Below, in pieces: positions 1 to 8,318 of a stretch of 64,000 nt of DNA. The notes beneath the pieces are model-generated. The model was given only the letters and a program-made list of their open reading frames with translations, did not search any database and was not told the origin of the DNA. Position 1 is the stretch's first letter. Every line of letters starts with the position of its first letter. This DNA is from Pseudomonas sp. BP8 (GTDB lineage: Bacteria; Pseudomonadota; Gammaproteobacteria; Pseudomonadales; Pseudomonadaceae). The position numbers and the translations under genes were made by a program. Location of the stretch: positions 3,378,501-3,442,500 of the forward strand of contig NZ_JAGINK010000001.1 of assembly GCF_017875955.1 (NCBI RefSeq), written 5' to 3'.

Positions 1-2
1 AA

Positions 3-2141
3 GCCAACCGTCAGGCGGTCAATGTTGTGGCGGATGAGCGGACGCTGCGCGAGATGTATCTGCCGGGCTTTGAGTCGATGGTCAAGAACGCCAACGTGGC
101 CTCGATCATGTGCGGCTTCAACAAGGTCAATGGCGACTATGCCTGCGAGAACCATCACCTGATCACTGAAGTGCTCAAAGGCGAGTGGGGCTACCAGGGC
201 ACCGTGATCAGCGACTTCAACGCCATTCACAATGCGTTCAAGGGCGCGTGGGCCGGCACCGACCTGGACATGCCCTCGGGGCTGCAGTTCACTGAGGCCA
301 ACCTGCTGCCTTATGTCTGGAGTGGCCAGCTGACTCAGAATGTCATCGACGACAAGGTCAAGCGCAATCTGCGCGCGGTGGTCAGCTATGACTTCCAGGA
401 GCACCAGAACTCCGCGCAGACCCTCGAGCACACCGAATACGGCCAGCGCGCGTCGTTGAACGCGGCACGCGAAGGGATCGTGCTGCTGCGTAACACGACT
501 ACCGCGGCCGGCAAACCGTTGCTGCCGTTGGCGCCTACGGCCAAGGTGGCCGTGATCGGTGACTGGGCCAACCAGGCGCCAGCGTCGCCCTTTGGTACAG
601 CCAACTCGCCGCCCAACAGCTATGTCAGCGAACTGAGCGGTCTGCAGCAGTTGGCGTCAAGCAGCACCAACGTCACTTACCTGTCAGCCCTGAGCCTGAA
701 CCCGAAGTCATCAGTCTGGTACCAGCCCACTTCGACCAAGAGCAGCGTCAGCAACGCCGGGGTGAAAGCTGAATACTTCAGCAACAGCAGCCTCAGCGGC
801 GACCCGCTGGTTACCCGCGTGGAGCCGGGCGTCAACCTCAACTGGACCACCAGCACCAATGAGACCAGCGCCGGCACCACCGCCGTGTCTGGCTTCAGCC
901 CGACGGCTGGCGCGTTCTCTGCGCGCTTTACTGCCACAATCAAGCCGACCATTTCCGGTGCCCATGTCTTCAAGGTGCGTGCCGACGGCCCTTACAAGCT
1001 CTGGGTGAATGACAAGTTGGTGGTGGAAAGCGACGGTGTGCCGTACTCCTCCGACGTGGTCAACGCGCTGACCAGCTCTGGCACGAGCGCTGCGCTGGTG
1101 GCAGGCAAGTCCTACACCGTGAAGCTCGAGTACCGCCGTGTGCAGGGTAACTTCACGCCGGCGCTGGGCGGCCTGGCGGGTGTGCAGATGAGCTGGGCGT
1201 CGTTGCGCCCGCCGCAGGACCTGGCCAACTATGATGCCGTGGTGATTGCTGCAGGCACCAACTACGAAAACGAAGGCGAGGGCTCCGACCATGGTTACCA
1301 ATTGCCAGACCAGCAGGCTGAGCTGATCAACTTCGTGACCAAAGCCAACCCGAATACCATCGTCGTCACGCACGGCGGAGGCGTGGCAGACATGCAGCCA
1401 TGGGCCAAGAAAGTTGGCGCTGCGTTGCACGCCTGGTTCCCCGGCCAACAGGGCGGTCAGGCCCTGGCTGAGATCCTGTATGGCAAGGTCAACCCGTCTG
1501 GCAAGCTGCCGGTGACCATCGACAAGCGCATCGAGGACAACCCGAGCTACGCCTCGTATCCGGACCCTGCCGCTTACCGCGGTGACAACGCGCTGACCGA
1601 GATCAACTACAGCGAAGGCCTTTACCTGGGGTATCGCGGTTACGACAAAAAGCACGCCAAGCCGCTGTACCCGTTCGGCTTTGGATTGTCGTACACCACC
1701 TTCAGCTATTCGGACCTGAAGCTGTCGTCCAATGTCATGACGCCGGGCAACACCATCGACGTCAAGTTCACCTTGACCAACACCGGTGACAAAGCGGGCT
1801 TTGAGGTTGCGCAGCTGTACATTCAGCCGATCGATGCGCAGGTCGAGCGACCGCACAAAGAGCTCAAGGGCTTTACCAAGGTGTGGTTGGAGCCGGGTCA
1901 GAGCAAGACCGTGAGCTTGCCGATCGACTCGCGTTCGCTGGCCTACTTCGTACAGAACACCGACAGTTGGGATGTCGATGCCGGCAAGTTCAAGGTCTGG
2001 GTTGGCCCGGATTCGGAGAACCTGACGCTGCAGCGCACACTGCTCACGTTGATGCCACAACACCTGACCACCCGTGACAGCAACCCGCTGCCGGCACCGC
2101 TGCGTGCGGCCGTACAGGTCAGCGAGTCGCAGGCGTACTGA
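3..2141 (+). CDS. GH3 family beta-glucosidase with PA14 insert (5' end outside window)
   Basis: Glycoside hydrolase family 3 enzyme that would release terminal beta-linked sugars from oligosaccharides, probably in the periplasm or outside the cell. The frame is open to the left edge, so the signal peptide and the start of the catalytic barrel are missing. The segment GTVISDFNAIHNA carries the Asp expected to be the GH3 nucleophile. The second catalytic domain follows, interrupted at about residues 245-395 of the visible part by a PA14-like module (starting KAEYFSNSSLSGDP) that often binds sugar in such enzymes. A fibronectin type III-like C-terminal domain contains TNTGDKAGFEVAQLYI. The family is clear; substrate specificity is not. 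Confidence 0.93.
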   Translation, partial: ANRQAVNVVADERTLREMYLPGFESMVKNANVASIMCGFNKVNGDYACENHHLITEVLKGEWGYQGTVISDFNAIHNAFKGAWAGTDLDMPSGLQFTEANLLPYVWSGQLTQNVIDDKVKRNLRAVVSYDFQEHQNSAQTLEHTEYGQRASLNAAREGIVLLRNTTTAAGKPLLPLAPTAKVAVIGDWANQAPASPFGTANSPPNSYVSELSGLQQLASSSTNVTYLSALSLNPKSSVWYQPTSTKSSVSNAGVKAEYFSNSSLSGDPLVTRVEPGVNLNWTTSTNETSAGTTAVSGFSPTAGAFSARFTATIKPTISGAHVFKVRADGPYKLWVNDKLVVESDGVPYSSDVVNALTSSGTSAALVAGKSYTVKLEYRRVQGNFTPALGGLAGVQMSWASLRPPQDLANYDAVVIAAGTNYENEGEGSDHGYQLPDQQAELINFVTKANPNTIVVTHGGGVADMQPWAKKVGAALHAWFPGQQGGQALAEILYGKVNPSGKLPVTIDKRIEDNPSYASYPDPAAYRGDNALTEINYSEGLYLGYRGYDKKHAKPLYPFGFGLSYTTFSYSDLKLSSNVMTPGNTIDVKFTLTNTGDKAGFEVAQLYIQPIDAQVERPHKELKGFTKVWLEPGQSKTVSLPIDSRSLAYFVQNTDSWDVDAGKFKVWVGPDSENLTLQRTLLTLMPQHLTTRDSNPLPAPLRAAVQVSESQAY

Positions 2142-2169
2142 AACCGGTAGTCAACCTTCAATCAGGTTG

Positions 2170-2190
2170 GGGGCTGCTCAGCAGCCTCTT
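2170..2190 (+). terminator. weak hairpin after the GH3 gene
   Basis: A 6-bp stem GGCTGC/GCAGCC with a 3-base loop (2172-2186) is followed by the short pyrimidine run TCTTC. It lies between the convergent GH3 and TetR genes. The T-tract is poor, so termination here is only a suggestion. Confidence 0.3.
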
Positions 2191-2233
2191 CGGCCCAAGC
2201 CGGACGGGATGTCAAACCACCCCGGAAGGCTTG

Positions 2234-2875
2234 TCATGCCCTGATGCCATTGGCGAGGCGTTGCAGGTAGGCGTCGAAGGCCGCTTCGACGTCGATCTGC
2301 TCGGGCGCGCGCAGCCACTGGATCTGCAAACCGTCCATGACGGCAAAGATCTCGGTCGCCAGCAGCTGCACGTCGACATCCGCGTGTATTTCTCCCTGCT
2401 CAAGCAATGACGCCAGATGTGCCTGCGCATGCGCGTGAGTCAAGGCGAACTTTTCCTGGTACCAGGGCCAGGCCGGATGTTTGTCCGACAGGCTCTCTAC
2501 ACCGATCATCATCGATGCCTGACACTCAAGCAGGCTCTGCACGCTGAAATTCATGCTCATGCGCACGAAGGCGAGGAAGTTATCCAGCGTTGGCAACCTC
2601 TCCAGTTCGGCAAATTGCGCGGTGACTCGCTGATCGCGACGATCAATCAAAGCCCGTAGCAGCGATACCTTGTTGGGAAAGTGATGCAGCAGCCCCACCG
2701 TGGTAATCCCGGCGATCTCTGCGACATCACGCATCGAGGCAGCAGCATAACCATCCTTGGCGAATACGGCCGTGGCCGCATCCAGCAGGGCCGCCCGGCG
2801 CAGCTCACCCTTGGGCGCACGGCGACGCTTGGTAGAAGGCGTACTGGACGATTCGCTGTCGTGATCCTGTGACAT
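2234..2875 (-). CDS. TetR/AcrR family transcriptional regulator
   Basis: 213-residue TetR-type repressor. The N-terminal 20 residues are polar and basic. The HTH domain follows (about residues 25-70), with the typical ALLDAATAVFAKDGYAAASMRDVAEIAGI pattern here split between helix 1 and the recognition helix region near TTVGLLHHFPNK. The C-terminal ligand domain is all-helical and resembles the TetR_C_6 type. It lies 72 bp downstream of the MATE exporter gene on the same strand, so the two are probably co-transcribed and the regulator may control that exporter. The inducer is unknown. Confidence 0.9.
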   Translation of the reverse strand: MSQDHDSESSSTPSTKRRRAPKGELRRAALLDAATAVFAKDGYAAASMRDVAEIAGITTVGLLHHFPNKVSLLRALIDRRDQRVTAQFAELERLPTLDNFLAFVRMSMNFSVQSLLECQASMMIGVESLSDKHPAWPWYQEKFALTHAHAQAHLASLLEQGEIHADVDVQLLATEIFAVMDGLQIQWLRAPEQIDVEAAFDAYLQRLANGIRA

Positions 2876-2947
2876 AAACCAACTTCGTGTCTGTGTAAGG
2901 GGGGCCGCTTCGAAAAAACGGCGAGGGGGCTGATTATTGCAAAAGAT

Positions 2948-4291
2948 CTAGGGTTCGTGCGCCCAGTATGAGCCGCGTCGGTTGATCCAGATGGCGGTGG
3001 CGATCGACGCCAGGGCAACCAGCGCGTTGCCGATCCACATTCCCAGGATGACCCCACTCGCACCAAAGTGCGCTGCACCGAAGGCAACGAACGGCAGCGT
3101 GCCCACGGATGCTCGAAGCCAGGCATAGAAGACGATCCAGCCAAGCTGACCGCGGCTGATGAACACTGAAATGGCAATGAAGTCCAGGCCGATCACGATC
3201 CACAACCCCGGGCCAAAGCGGCACAGGTTGCCGATCAGGATTTGCCCTGGCCCCGACAACTCGAAGGCATGCCCGAGCCAGGACGCGGCGAAGAACAGCA
3301 CCGCCCAGGCGAGCAGGCCATACACCATCACCAGTTGGCTTGCACTGTGCAGCGCCGCACGGGTCCGGGCATTGCGCTGCGCGCCGAGGTTTTGCGCGAG
3401 GATCGGCACCAACGCGCTGGGTAGCGCGAAATACAGGCAGTAGGTGATCTGCAAGACCCTGTCCATCACCGCCATCCCTGCCATCACCGATATGCCGAAC
3501 AGCGCCAGTTGGGCCATGGTGAAAGTCAGTGCGACGGGCGCTGCCAAGCTGGCAAAGGTAAACGGCAGGGCAATGCGCGCGATCCGCGCGCCATACAGTC
3601 GCAGCAGGCGCCAACGCAGTCGCAGGCTGAGGCCCACCTGCGTATCAAGCTGGTACATGCCCATCAGGCAGCCTGCGATGCCTGCCACCAGGCACGACAC
3701 GCCGGCGCCAAGCAGCTTCAGGTCGAGACCGAAGATCAGTATCGGATCGACAATTGCCAGGCAGGCGGCCGTGCTCAGCACCACCGCCAGCGCCCGGCCA
3801 CTGTAGCCGTGCGCCCGCAGCGCCTGCGCCGCGGCCTGGGTGATCGCCATCAGCACCGATGCAACGAGGGTCATGCCGATGAACTGCCCGGCAACTGCAG
3901 AGGAGGGCGCATTGATGCCGATCAGCCGTGCAAAGAAGCCCAGGTAATGCCATTGCAGCACTGACACCATGGCTGAAACCAGCCCGGTCAGCACCAGCAT
4001 ATGCGTGACCAGGGCGGGCAGAGATGCCCGGCGGCCCTGGCCCACCCTGCGCGAGATCATCGTACCCGCAGCAACCACGATGCCCGCCACCAGGCTCGAA
4101 TTGAAGAATGCCAGGGTCTTGGCGATCCCGACCGCGGCAATCAGTTGCTCGTCATGCAGCATTGCCACATACGCAAGGGTGAGGATGTCGGTCAGAAAAA
4201 TCGCTAGCAGGCTTAACCCACTGGTGAACGCCATCACCCGTACGTGATGATTTAGCGAACCCTGTGTGAAGGTGGCGACAGGCGTTGTCAT
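2948..4291 (-). CDS. MATE family multidrug/toxin efflux transporter
   Basis: About 447 residues with roughly twelve hydrophobic segments in the two six-helix bundles typical of MATE cation-coupled exporters (Na+ or H+ antiport of drugs or toxic compounds across the inner membrane). I chose the ATG at 4291 (MTTPVATFTQGSLNHHVR) instead of a start 81 bp further upstream, because the upstream residues are not like any MATE N-terminus. The N-terminal helix pair includes MISRRVGQG, the usual cytoplasmic loop of this family. It is likely in one transcript with the TetR gene downstream. Substrate not deducible. Confidence 0.9.
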   Translation of the reverse strand: MTTPVATFTQGSLNHHVRVMAFTSGLSLLAIFLTDILTLAYVAMLHDEQLIAAVGIAKTLAFFNSSLVAGIVVAAGTMISRRVGQGRRASLPALVTHMLVLTGLVSAMVSVLQWHYLGFFARLIGINAPSSAVAGQFIGMTLVASVLMAITQAAAQALRAHGYSGRALAVVLSTAACLAIVDPILIFGLDLKLLGAGVSCLVAGIAGCLMGMYQLDTQVGLSLRLRWRLLRLYGARIARIALPFTFASLAAPVALTFTMAQLALFGISVMAGMAVMDRVLQITYCLYFALPSALVPILAQNLGAQRNARTRAALHSASQLVMVYGLLAWAVLFFAASWLGHAFELSGPGQILIGNLCRFGPGLWIVIGLDFIAISVFISRGQLGWIVFYAWLRASVGTLPFVAFGAAHFGASGVILGMWIGNALVALASIATAIWINRRGSYWAHEP

Positions 4292-4497
4292 TGAACTAGC
4301 GCCACGCTCGGTGCGGTAGTGCAGCACTATTGCGGTGCTCCGGTAAAAACCAAGGCAGGGTAGCCGAAACACTGAAACAAGACCAGCGACCTACCTGTGG
4401 CACATTTAATTGTTTCGTTTTTACATTTAACCGCGACATTCATCCCTTAGAATGTTTTCATTGTGCCCTGTACCTCCCCCTTAAAGGATAAGACTTT

Positions 4498-4866
4498 ATG
4501 TCGCGTTTGGCAGAATTCCGTAAGCTTGAACAAACCCTGGCCGCCCAGCTCGCCGAGCTCGAGGCCATGAAGGGCAGTTCCGAGCTGCAAAAAGAGATCG
4601 AGTTTGAAACCAAACTGCGCTCGCTGCTGGAGAAATACGGCTTCAGCCTGAAAGACATCATCAATATCCTCGATCCGCAAGCCGCGCGCCGCGCGCCAGT
4701 GGCTGCGGCGCCCGAGAAAGCCACGCGCAAGGCGCGCGAGGTCAAGGTCTACAAGAATCCGCATAACGGCGAAGTGATCGAAACCAAGGGTGGTAATCAC
4801 AAGCTGTTGAAGGAATGGAAAGCGCAGTACGGCGGTGATGAGGTCGAGGGCTGGTTGAACAAATAA
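4498..4866 (+). CDS. MvaT/MvaU-family H-NS-like nucleoid protein
   Basis: 122-residue functional analogue of H-NS that binds AT-rich DNA and silences horizontally acquired genes in pseudomonads. The N-terminal coiled-coil oligomerisation region (residues 1-60) begins MSRLAEFRKLEQTLAAQL. A flexible Ala/Arg-rich linker follows, and then the C-terminal DNA-binding domain with the family hallmark KNPHNGEVIETKGGNHKLLK. The N-terminus looks closer to MvaU/TurB than to MvaT itself, so I give no symbol. A purine-rich stretch and a TAGAAT hexamer about 45 bp upstream may be promoter elements. A strong terminator follows. The AT-rich microcin island in this window is the kind of DNA it would silence. 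Confidence 0.95.
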   Translation: MSRLAEFRKLEQTLAAQLAELEAMKGSSELQKEIEFETKLRSLLEKYGFSLKDIINILDPQAARRAPVAAAPEKATRKAREVKVYKNPHNGEVIETKGGNHKLLKEWKAQYGGDEVEGWLNK

Positions 4867-4895
4867 ATGGCGTCATGCTGTTTAGTTGAACAAGA

Positions 4896-4925
4896 GGGGC
4901 CGCGTTGCGGCCCTTCGCTTTTTGA
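4896..4925 (+). terminator. rho-independent terminator of the mvaT-family gene
   Basis: Stem GGGCCGC (4897-4903), loop GTT, stem GCGGCCC (4907-4913), then TTCGCTTTTT. The stem and loop resemble one half of the REP element at 16.7 kb. Confidence 0.85.
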
Positions 4926-5005
4926 CGCGCCCAACAGAGCATAGACATCACCCCTTCAGGTCCTTATGCTCCCTCGACATCACATGAACAATAATTACAA
5001 CTTCC

Positions 5006-6733
5006 ATGGATATCGAACTCTCCGCGAATACGTTCTGGCGACGGCTGGCGCGACCTCGTCGTAGCTTGGTTGCACGCTATACCCTGTTGTCCATCGTGGT
5101 CATGAGCGTGGCCTTGATCGCCCTGGCGGTGCTCTATGAGCAACTGGCCAAAGACCTGCTCAATCGCCTGACCGGTGAACGCCTCGATGCCCAGGCAGTG
5201 TCCACAGCGAACCGGCTTTCGTCGTTTCTCGACGACCGCTTCTATCAGCTATCAGCCCTGTCCAATCACCCCAGCATGCCGGATTTCATCGCTGACCAGG
5301 CGCACCCGGCCGGGGATGTCGATGCATTGCTCAAGCTCGAAAGCGAACTGCCGTTTCTCTACGGCGTGCTGTTTTTTGACGAGCACGAGCGCCTGCTCAA
5401 GGTCATGCCCGGCCAAGCCGCCTCAGGCGCGCCGTATTGGGGGCGCGAAGGCTGGTCGCTCGACGGCCTGGCGCGTCAGCGGGTTGGCGATGTCGAGGTG
5501 ATCGGCCCGGCGCTGCCGCAGGCCGGGCGCTCGGGTTGGCTGCTCATTCGCAAGACTATCCGTAGCGGCCGCCTTGATCACCGCGTCAGTATCGGCCTGC
5601 ACCTGCGCTTGGCGTCGATTACCGAGCTGCTGGTCAGCGCCGGCCTCAATGGCATCGTCACGCCACTGTTGCGGGTGCCGGGTGGGGCATTCATCGATGC
5701 CACCGGGCGTCAGGTCGAGGCCCCCCGCGATGTGCGCGAAGGGCCGATGATCCTGCCGGGCTGGCAGGTGGTGTTCAGTGTCCAGCCTGGGGCGGTGCTC
5801 AAACCGCTGGACGACGCCCGCTGGTGGCTGTACCTGGCTGCCGTCGGCTTTATCGGTTTTATCCTGATTGTGTTCTTCACCCTGTCACGGCAGTTGCGCT
5901 CGCGGGTGGGTTCGCTGGTGGAGGGCGCGCATCAACTGTCGTCGGGTGACCTCGGTTATCGCCTGCCCGAACAACCGCACAATGATGAAATCGGCCGGGT
6001 CACCCGTGCCTTCAATGTCATGGCCGGGCGCTTGGCGGATGTCATGGAACGCACCGTGCGCGCGGAGAACCTTGCCGTGCTCGGCACGTTCGCCACCGGC
6101 GTCGCCCACGAGGTGCGCAACCCGTTGGCGACCATGAAGACCACCGTGCAAGCCCTCCTGCGGCGCGAACAGGAAGCGGAACGGCGCCTGCTGTTGAGTG
6201 ATCTCTGCCAGGAAATCGACCGCTTGTCTCATGTCACCAGCGACCTGCTCGAATATGGCCGGCCACACCCGGCCATCGCCCAGGTGGTGGACTTGCCCGG
6301 GCTGCTGGCGCGCACCACACGGTTGCTTGCGCCGGAAGCCGAAGCCAAGGGTGTCAATGTTTCCGCTACCTGCCAAGCAGGCGTGCAACTGTGGGTCGAT
6401 CCGGATCAGGCCCAGCAGATTCTCCTCAACCTCTGCCTCAATGCTGTCGAGGCCAGCGCTCCAGGCCAGTGTGTGGTGATTAGTGGCCTGGCCTGGGGCG
6501 AGCGCGTCGGCGTGACGGTGGTCGATCAGGGCTGCGGCATTCCCGAGGCTGCCCTGCAGCAGGTACGCCAACCGTTTTTCACCCTCAAGGCGCGTGGCAC
6601 CGGGCTGGGCCTGAGCATCTGCCAGCAATTGCTGGAAGCCAATGCCTCGCGCATGGAGCTCGCCAGTACGCCGGGCGTAGGCACCGTGGTGAGCGTGGAC
6701 TTTCCCGCGCCCGCAGCGACTTATCTGAAGTGA
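5006..6733 (+). CDS. membrane-bound sensor histidine kinase (NtrB/AtoS-like)
   Basis: 575-residue inner-membrane sensor kinase. TM1 is near residues 25-46, followed by a periplasmic sensor domain of about 220 residues, TM2 near 272-292, HAMP (about 293-345) and the kinase core. The phosphoacceptor is His368 in GVAHEVRNPLATMKTT. The N-box is LLNLCLNAVEA, and the G boxes are VVDQGCGIPEAAL and GTGLGLSICQQLLE. The stop lies 7 bp before the sigma54 activator gene, so the pair form one transcript and a cognate two-component system. Through that regulator the kinase most likely senses the substrate of the ABC importer/alcohol dehydrogenase operon next door; this is inference. Confidence 0.92.
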   Translation: MDIELSANTFWRRLARPRRSLVARYTLLSIVVMSVALIALAVLYEQLAKDLLNRLTGERLDAQAVSTANRLSSFLDDRFYQLSALSNHPSMPDFIADQAHPAGDVDALLKLESELPFLYGVLFFDEHERLLKVMPGQAASGAPYWGREGWSLDGLARQRVGDVEVIGPALPQAGRSGWLLIRKTIRSGRLDHRVSIGLHLRLASITELLVSAGLNGIVTPLLRVPGGAFIDATGRQVEAPRDVREGPMILPGWQVVFSVQPGAVLKPLDDARWWLYLAAVGFIGFILIVFFTLSRQLRSRVGSLVEGAHQLSSGDLGYRLPEQPHNDEIGRVTRAFNVMAGRLADVMERTVRAENLAVLGTFATGVAHEVRNPLATMKTTVQALLRREQEAERRLLLSDLCQEIDRLSHVTSDLLEYGRPHPAIAQVVDLPGLLARTTRLLAPEAEAKGVNVSATCQAGVQLWVDPDQAQQILLNLCLNAVEASAPGQCVVISGLAWGERVGVTVVDQGCGIPEAALQQVRQPFFTLKARGTGLGLSICQQLLEANASRMELASTPGVGTVVSVDFPAPAATYLK

Positions 6734-6740
6734 GTGACTG

Positions 6741-8087
6741 ATGCCTGAATTACATGTACTGATCGTCGACGATGAACAGGCGCTGGTGCGCTCGCTGAGC
6801 TACGCCCTGCGTAGCGAGGGCATGACGCCTCGCGCGGTATACAGCGGCGAGGCGGCGCTGGCGCTGCTGGCTGACAGCACGGTCGAGGTCGATATCGTCC
6901 TGCTCGACCTTGGCCTGCCTGGCATGGACGGCATCGCCACCCTCGAGGGCCTGCGCAAATGCCGGCCGAACTTGCCGGTGATCATGATCTCTGCCCATGG
7001 CGACACCCGCGCCGCGGTGCAAGCGGTAAAAGGCGGGGCTACTGACTACCTGACCAAACCGTTTGAACTGGACGATTTGCTGGCCACCATCCACGCCACC
7101 CTCGAGGTGCCGACGGCAATTGTCAGCGCCGTTGAAGAGCAGGGCGCCTTGCTCGGGCAGAGCCTGGCAATGGCCAACTTGAAGGCAGCCGTGCAACGCA
7201 TCGCGCGCAGCTCTGCCACACGGATCCTGCTCTTGGGTGAGTCCGGTACCGGCAAGACGCTGGTAGCCCAGGCGTTGCACGCCAACAGCACGCGCGCGGG
7301 GCAGCCGTTTGTCGAAGTCAACTGCGCGGCCCTGCCGGAGCAGTTGATCGAAGCTGAGCTGTTCGGCTCGGAAAAAGGCGCTTATACCGGCGCCCACCAA
7401 AAGCGCATCGGCCTGGTGACCCAGGCCCATCAGGGCACGCTGTTTCTCGACGAGATCGGCGAACTGCCGTTGGCCTTGCAGGCCAAGCTGCTGCACTTTC
7501 TGGAAAACGGCAGCTACCGCGCTGTAGGCGCGAGCCAGGCCAGCACGGCTGACGTGCGCGTGGTGGCCGCGACCAACCGCGACCTAGCCGAGGATGTCCG
7601 CCAAGGGCGCTTTCGCGAAGACCTGTTCTACCGCCTCAACGTCATCACCCTTGATATACCGGCGCTGCGCGAGCGCGGTGCGGACATCCTGCAGCTGGCC
7701 CAGCACTTTGCTGTGCACCAGGCGCAGGAAGAGCATGTCGACCCGATCACGTTTCTCCCTGACAGCGCAAATGCCTTGGTGCAACACCGTTGGCCGGGCA
7801 ATGTCCGCGAGCTGAAAAACCTCATCGAGCGCCTGACCATCCTGCTGCCTGGCCAGGCCATTGGCAGCGCCCAGTTACCCGCGCAGATGCAGGCGCTTGA
7901 GCCCGCACCAAGCGCTCTGTCCGCGCTGGACGACCGCCTCGAACGGGCCGAACGTGAACTGGTCAGCGATGCCCTCAGTCGCAGCGCCGGCCACAAGGGC
8001 CTGGCCGCCGACCTGCTGGGGATTTCCCGGCATGCGCTCAAGCGCCGCCTGCAGCGCCTGGGCCTCGCCAGCGGCGATGAGCGCTAA
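6741..8087 (+). CDS. sigma54-dependent response regulator (NtrC family)
   Basis: 448-residue activator with three domains. The N-terminal receiver has acidic pocket D10-D11 and phosphoacceptor D56 in LLDLGLPGMDG. The AAA+ domain has Walker A GESGTGKT and the sigma54-contact loop written GAYTGA, a tolerated variant of GAFTGA. The Fis-type HTH is at the end (LAADLLGISRHALKRRLQRLGL). It pairs with the kinase gene immediately upstream. Two copies of an 18-bp dyad, the first overlapping this gene's stop codon, and a perfect -24/-12 promoter lie between it and the ABC operon, so it almost certainly activates that operon with RNA polymerase-sigma54. Confidence 0.95.
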   Translation: MPELHVLIVDDEQALVRSLSYALRSEGMTPRAVYSGEAALALLADSTVEVDIVLLDLGLPGMDGIATLEGLRKCRPNLPVIMISAHGDTRAAVQAVKGGATDYLTKPFELDDLLATIHATLEVPTAIVSAVEEQGALLGQSLAMANLKAAVQRIARSSATRILLLGESGTGKTLVAQALHANSTRAGQPFVEVNCAALPEQLIEAELFGSEKGAYTGAHQKRIGLVTQAHQGTLFLDEIGELPLALQAKLLHFLENGSYRAVGASQASTADVRVVAATNRDLAEDVRQGRFREDLFYRLNVITLDIPALRERGADILQLAQHFAVHQAQEEHVDPITFLPDSANALVQHRWPGNVRELKNLIERLTILLPGQAIGSAQLPAQMQALEPAPSALSALDDRLERAERELVSDALSRSAGHKGLAADLLGISRHALKRRLQRLGLASGDER

Positions 8088-8127
8088 CCGCTCAACCGCG
8101 CGCGCAGGCTGAGCGCTAACCGCTCAA
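8078..8127 (+). promoter_or_regulatory. tandem upstream activator sites for the sigma54 regulator
   Basis: The 18-bp sequence TGAGCGCTAACCGCTCAA occurs exactly twice, at 8078-8095 and 8110-8127. Each copy contains the dyad TGAGCG-N5-CGCTCA. The 32-bp spacing is three helical turns, so two dimers would bind the same DNA face. A further half-site CGCTCAAG follows near 8133. The copies sit 121-170 bp upstream of the -24 element, the usual enhancer distance for NtrC-type activators. The first copy overlaps the stop codon of the regulator gene. Confidence 0.75.
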
Positions 8128-8247
8128 CACCCCGCTCAAGACGCCGCTCCCGCACCCGCTGCGGCGTTCTCCAGCACACCGACTGATAGACGCAAAGCGC
8201 CGTTGCAGAGCGCTTTCGTGTTATTTCATGCTGCGTACGACAAAGGC

Positions 8248-8262
8248 TGGCACAGCCTTTGC
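8248..8262 (+). promoter_or_regulatory. sigma54 (-24/-12) promoter of the ABC/alcohol dehydrogenase operon
   Basis: TGGCAC-AGCCT-TTGC is a full match to the sigma54 consensus with the required N5 spacer. It lies 57 bp upstream of the first binding-protein start codon and downstream of a sigma54-dependent regulator gene and its probable binding sites. Confidence 0.9.
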
Positions 8263-8318
8263 GATAGCCCATTTCGCTAAGCAAACAAGAGGCGTCCCCG
8301 AACGCCCCAAGGGATTCT

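Noticed and set aside
711..2063. 450-residue open frame on the minus strand of the GH3 gene
   Set aside because: A high-GC shadow frame: low-complexity His/Arg/Val-rich composition with no recognisable domain, while the plus strand encodes a clear glycosidase.
4439..4497. Defined sigma70 promoter for the mvaT-family gene
   Set aside because: TAGAAT is a possible -10, but no -35 at proper spacing is convincing, so it was only mentioned.
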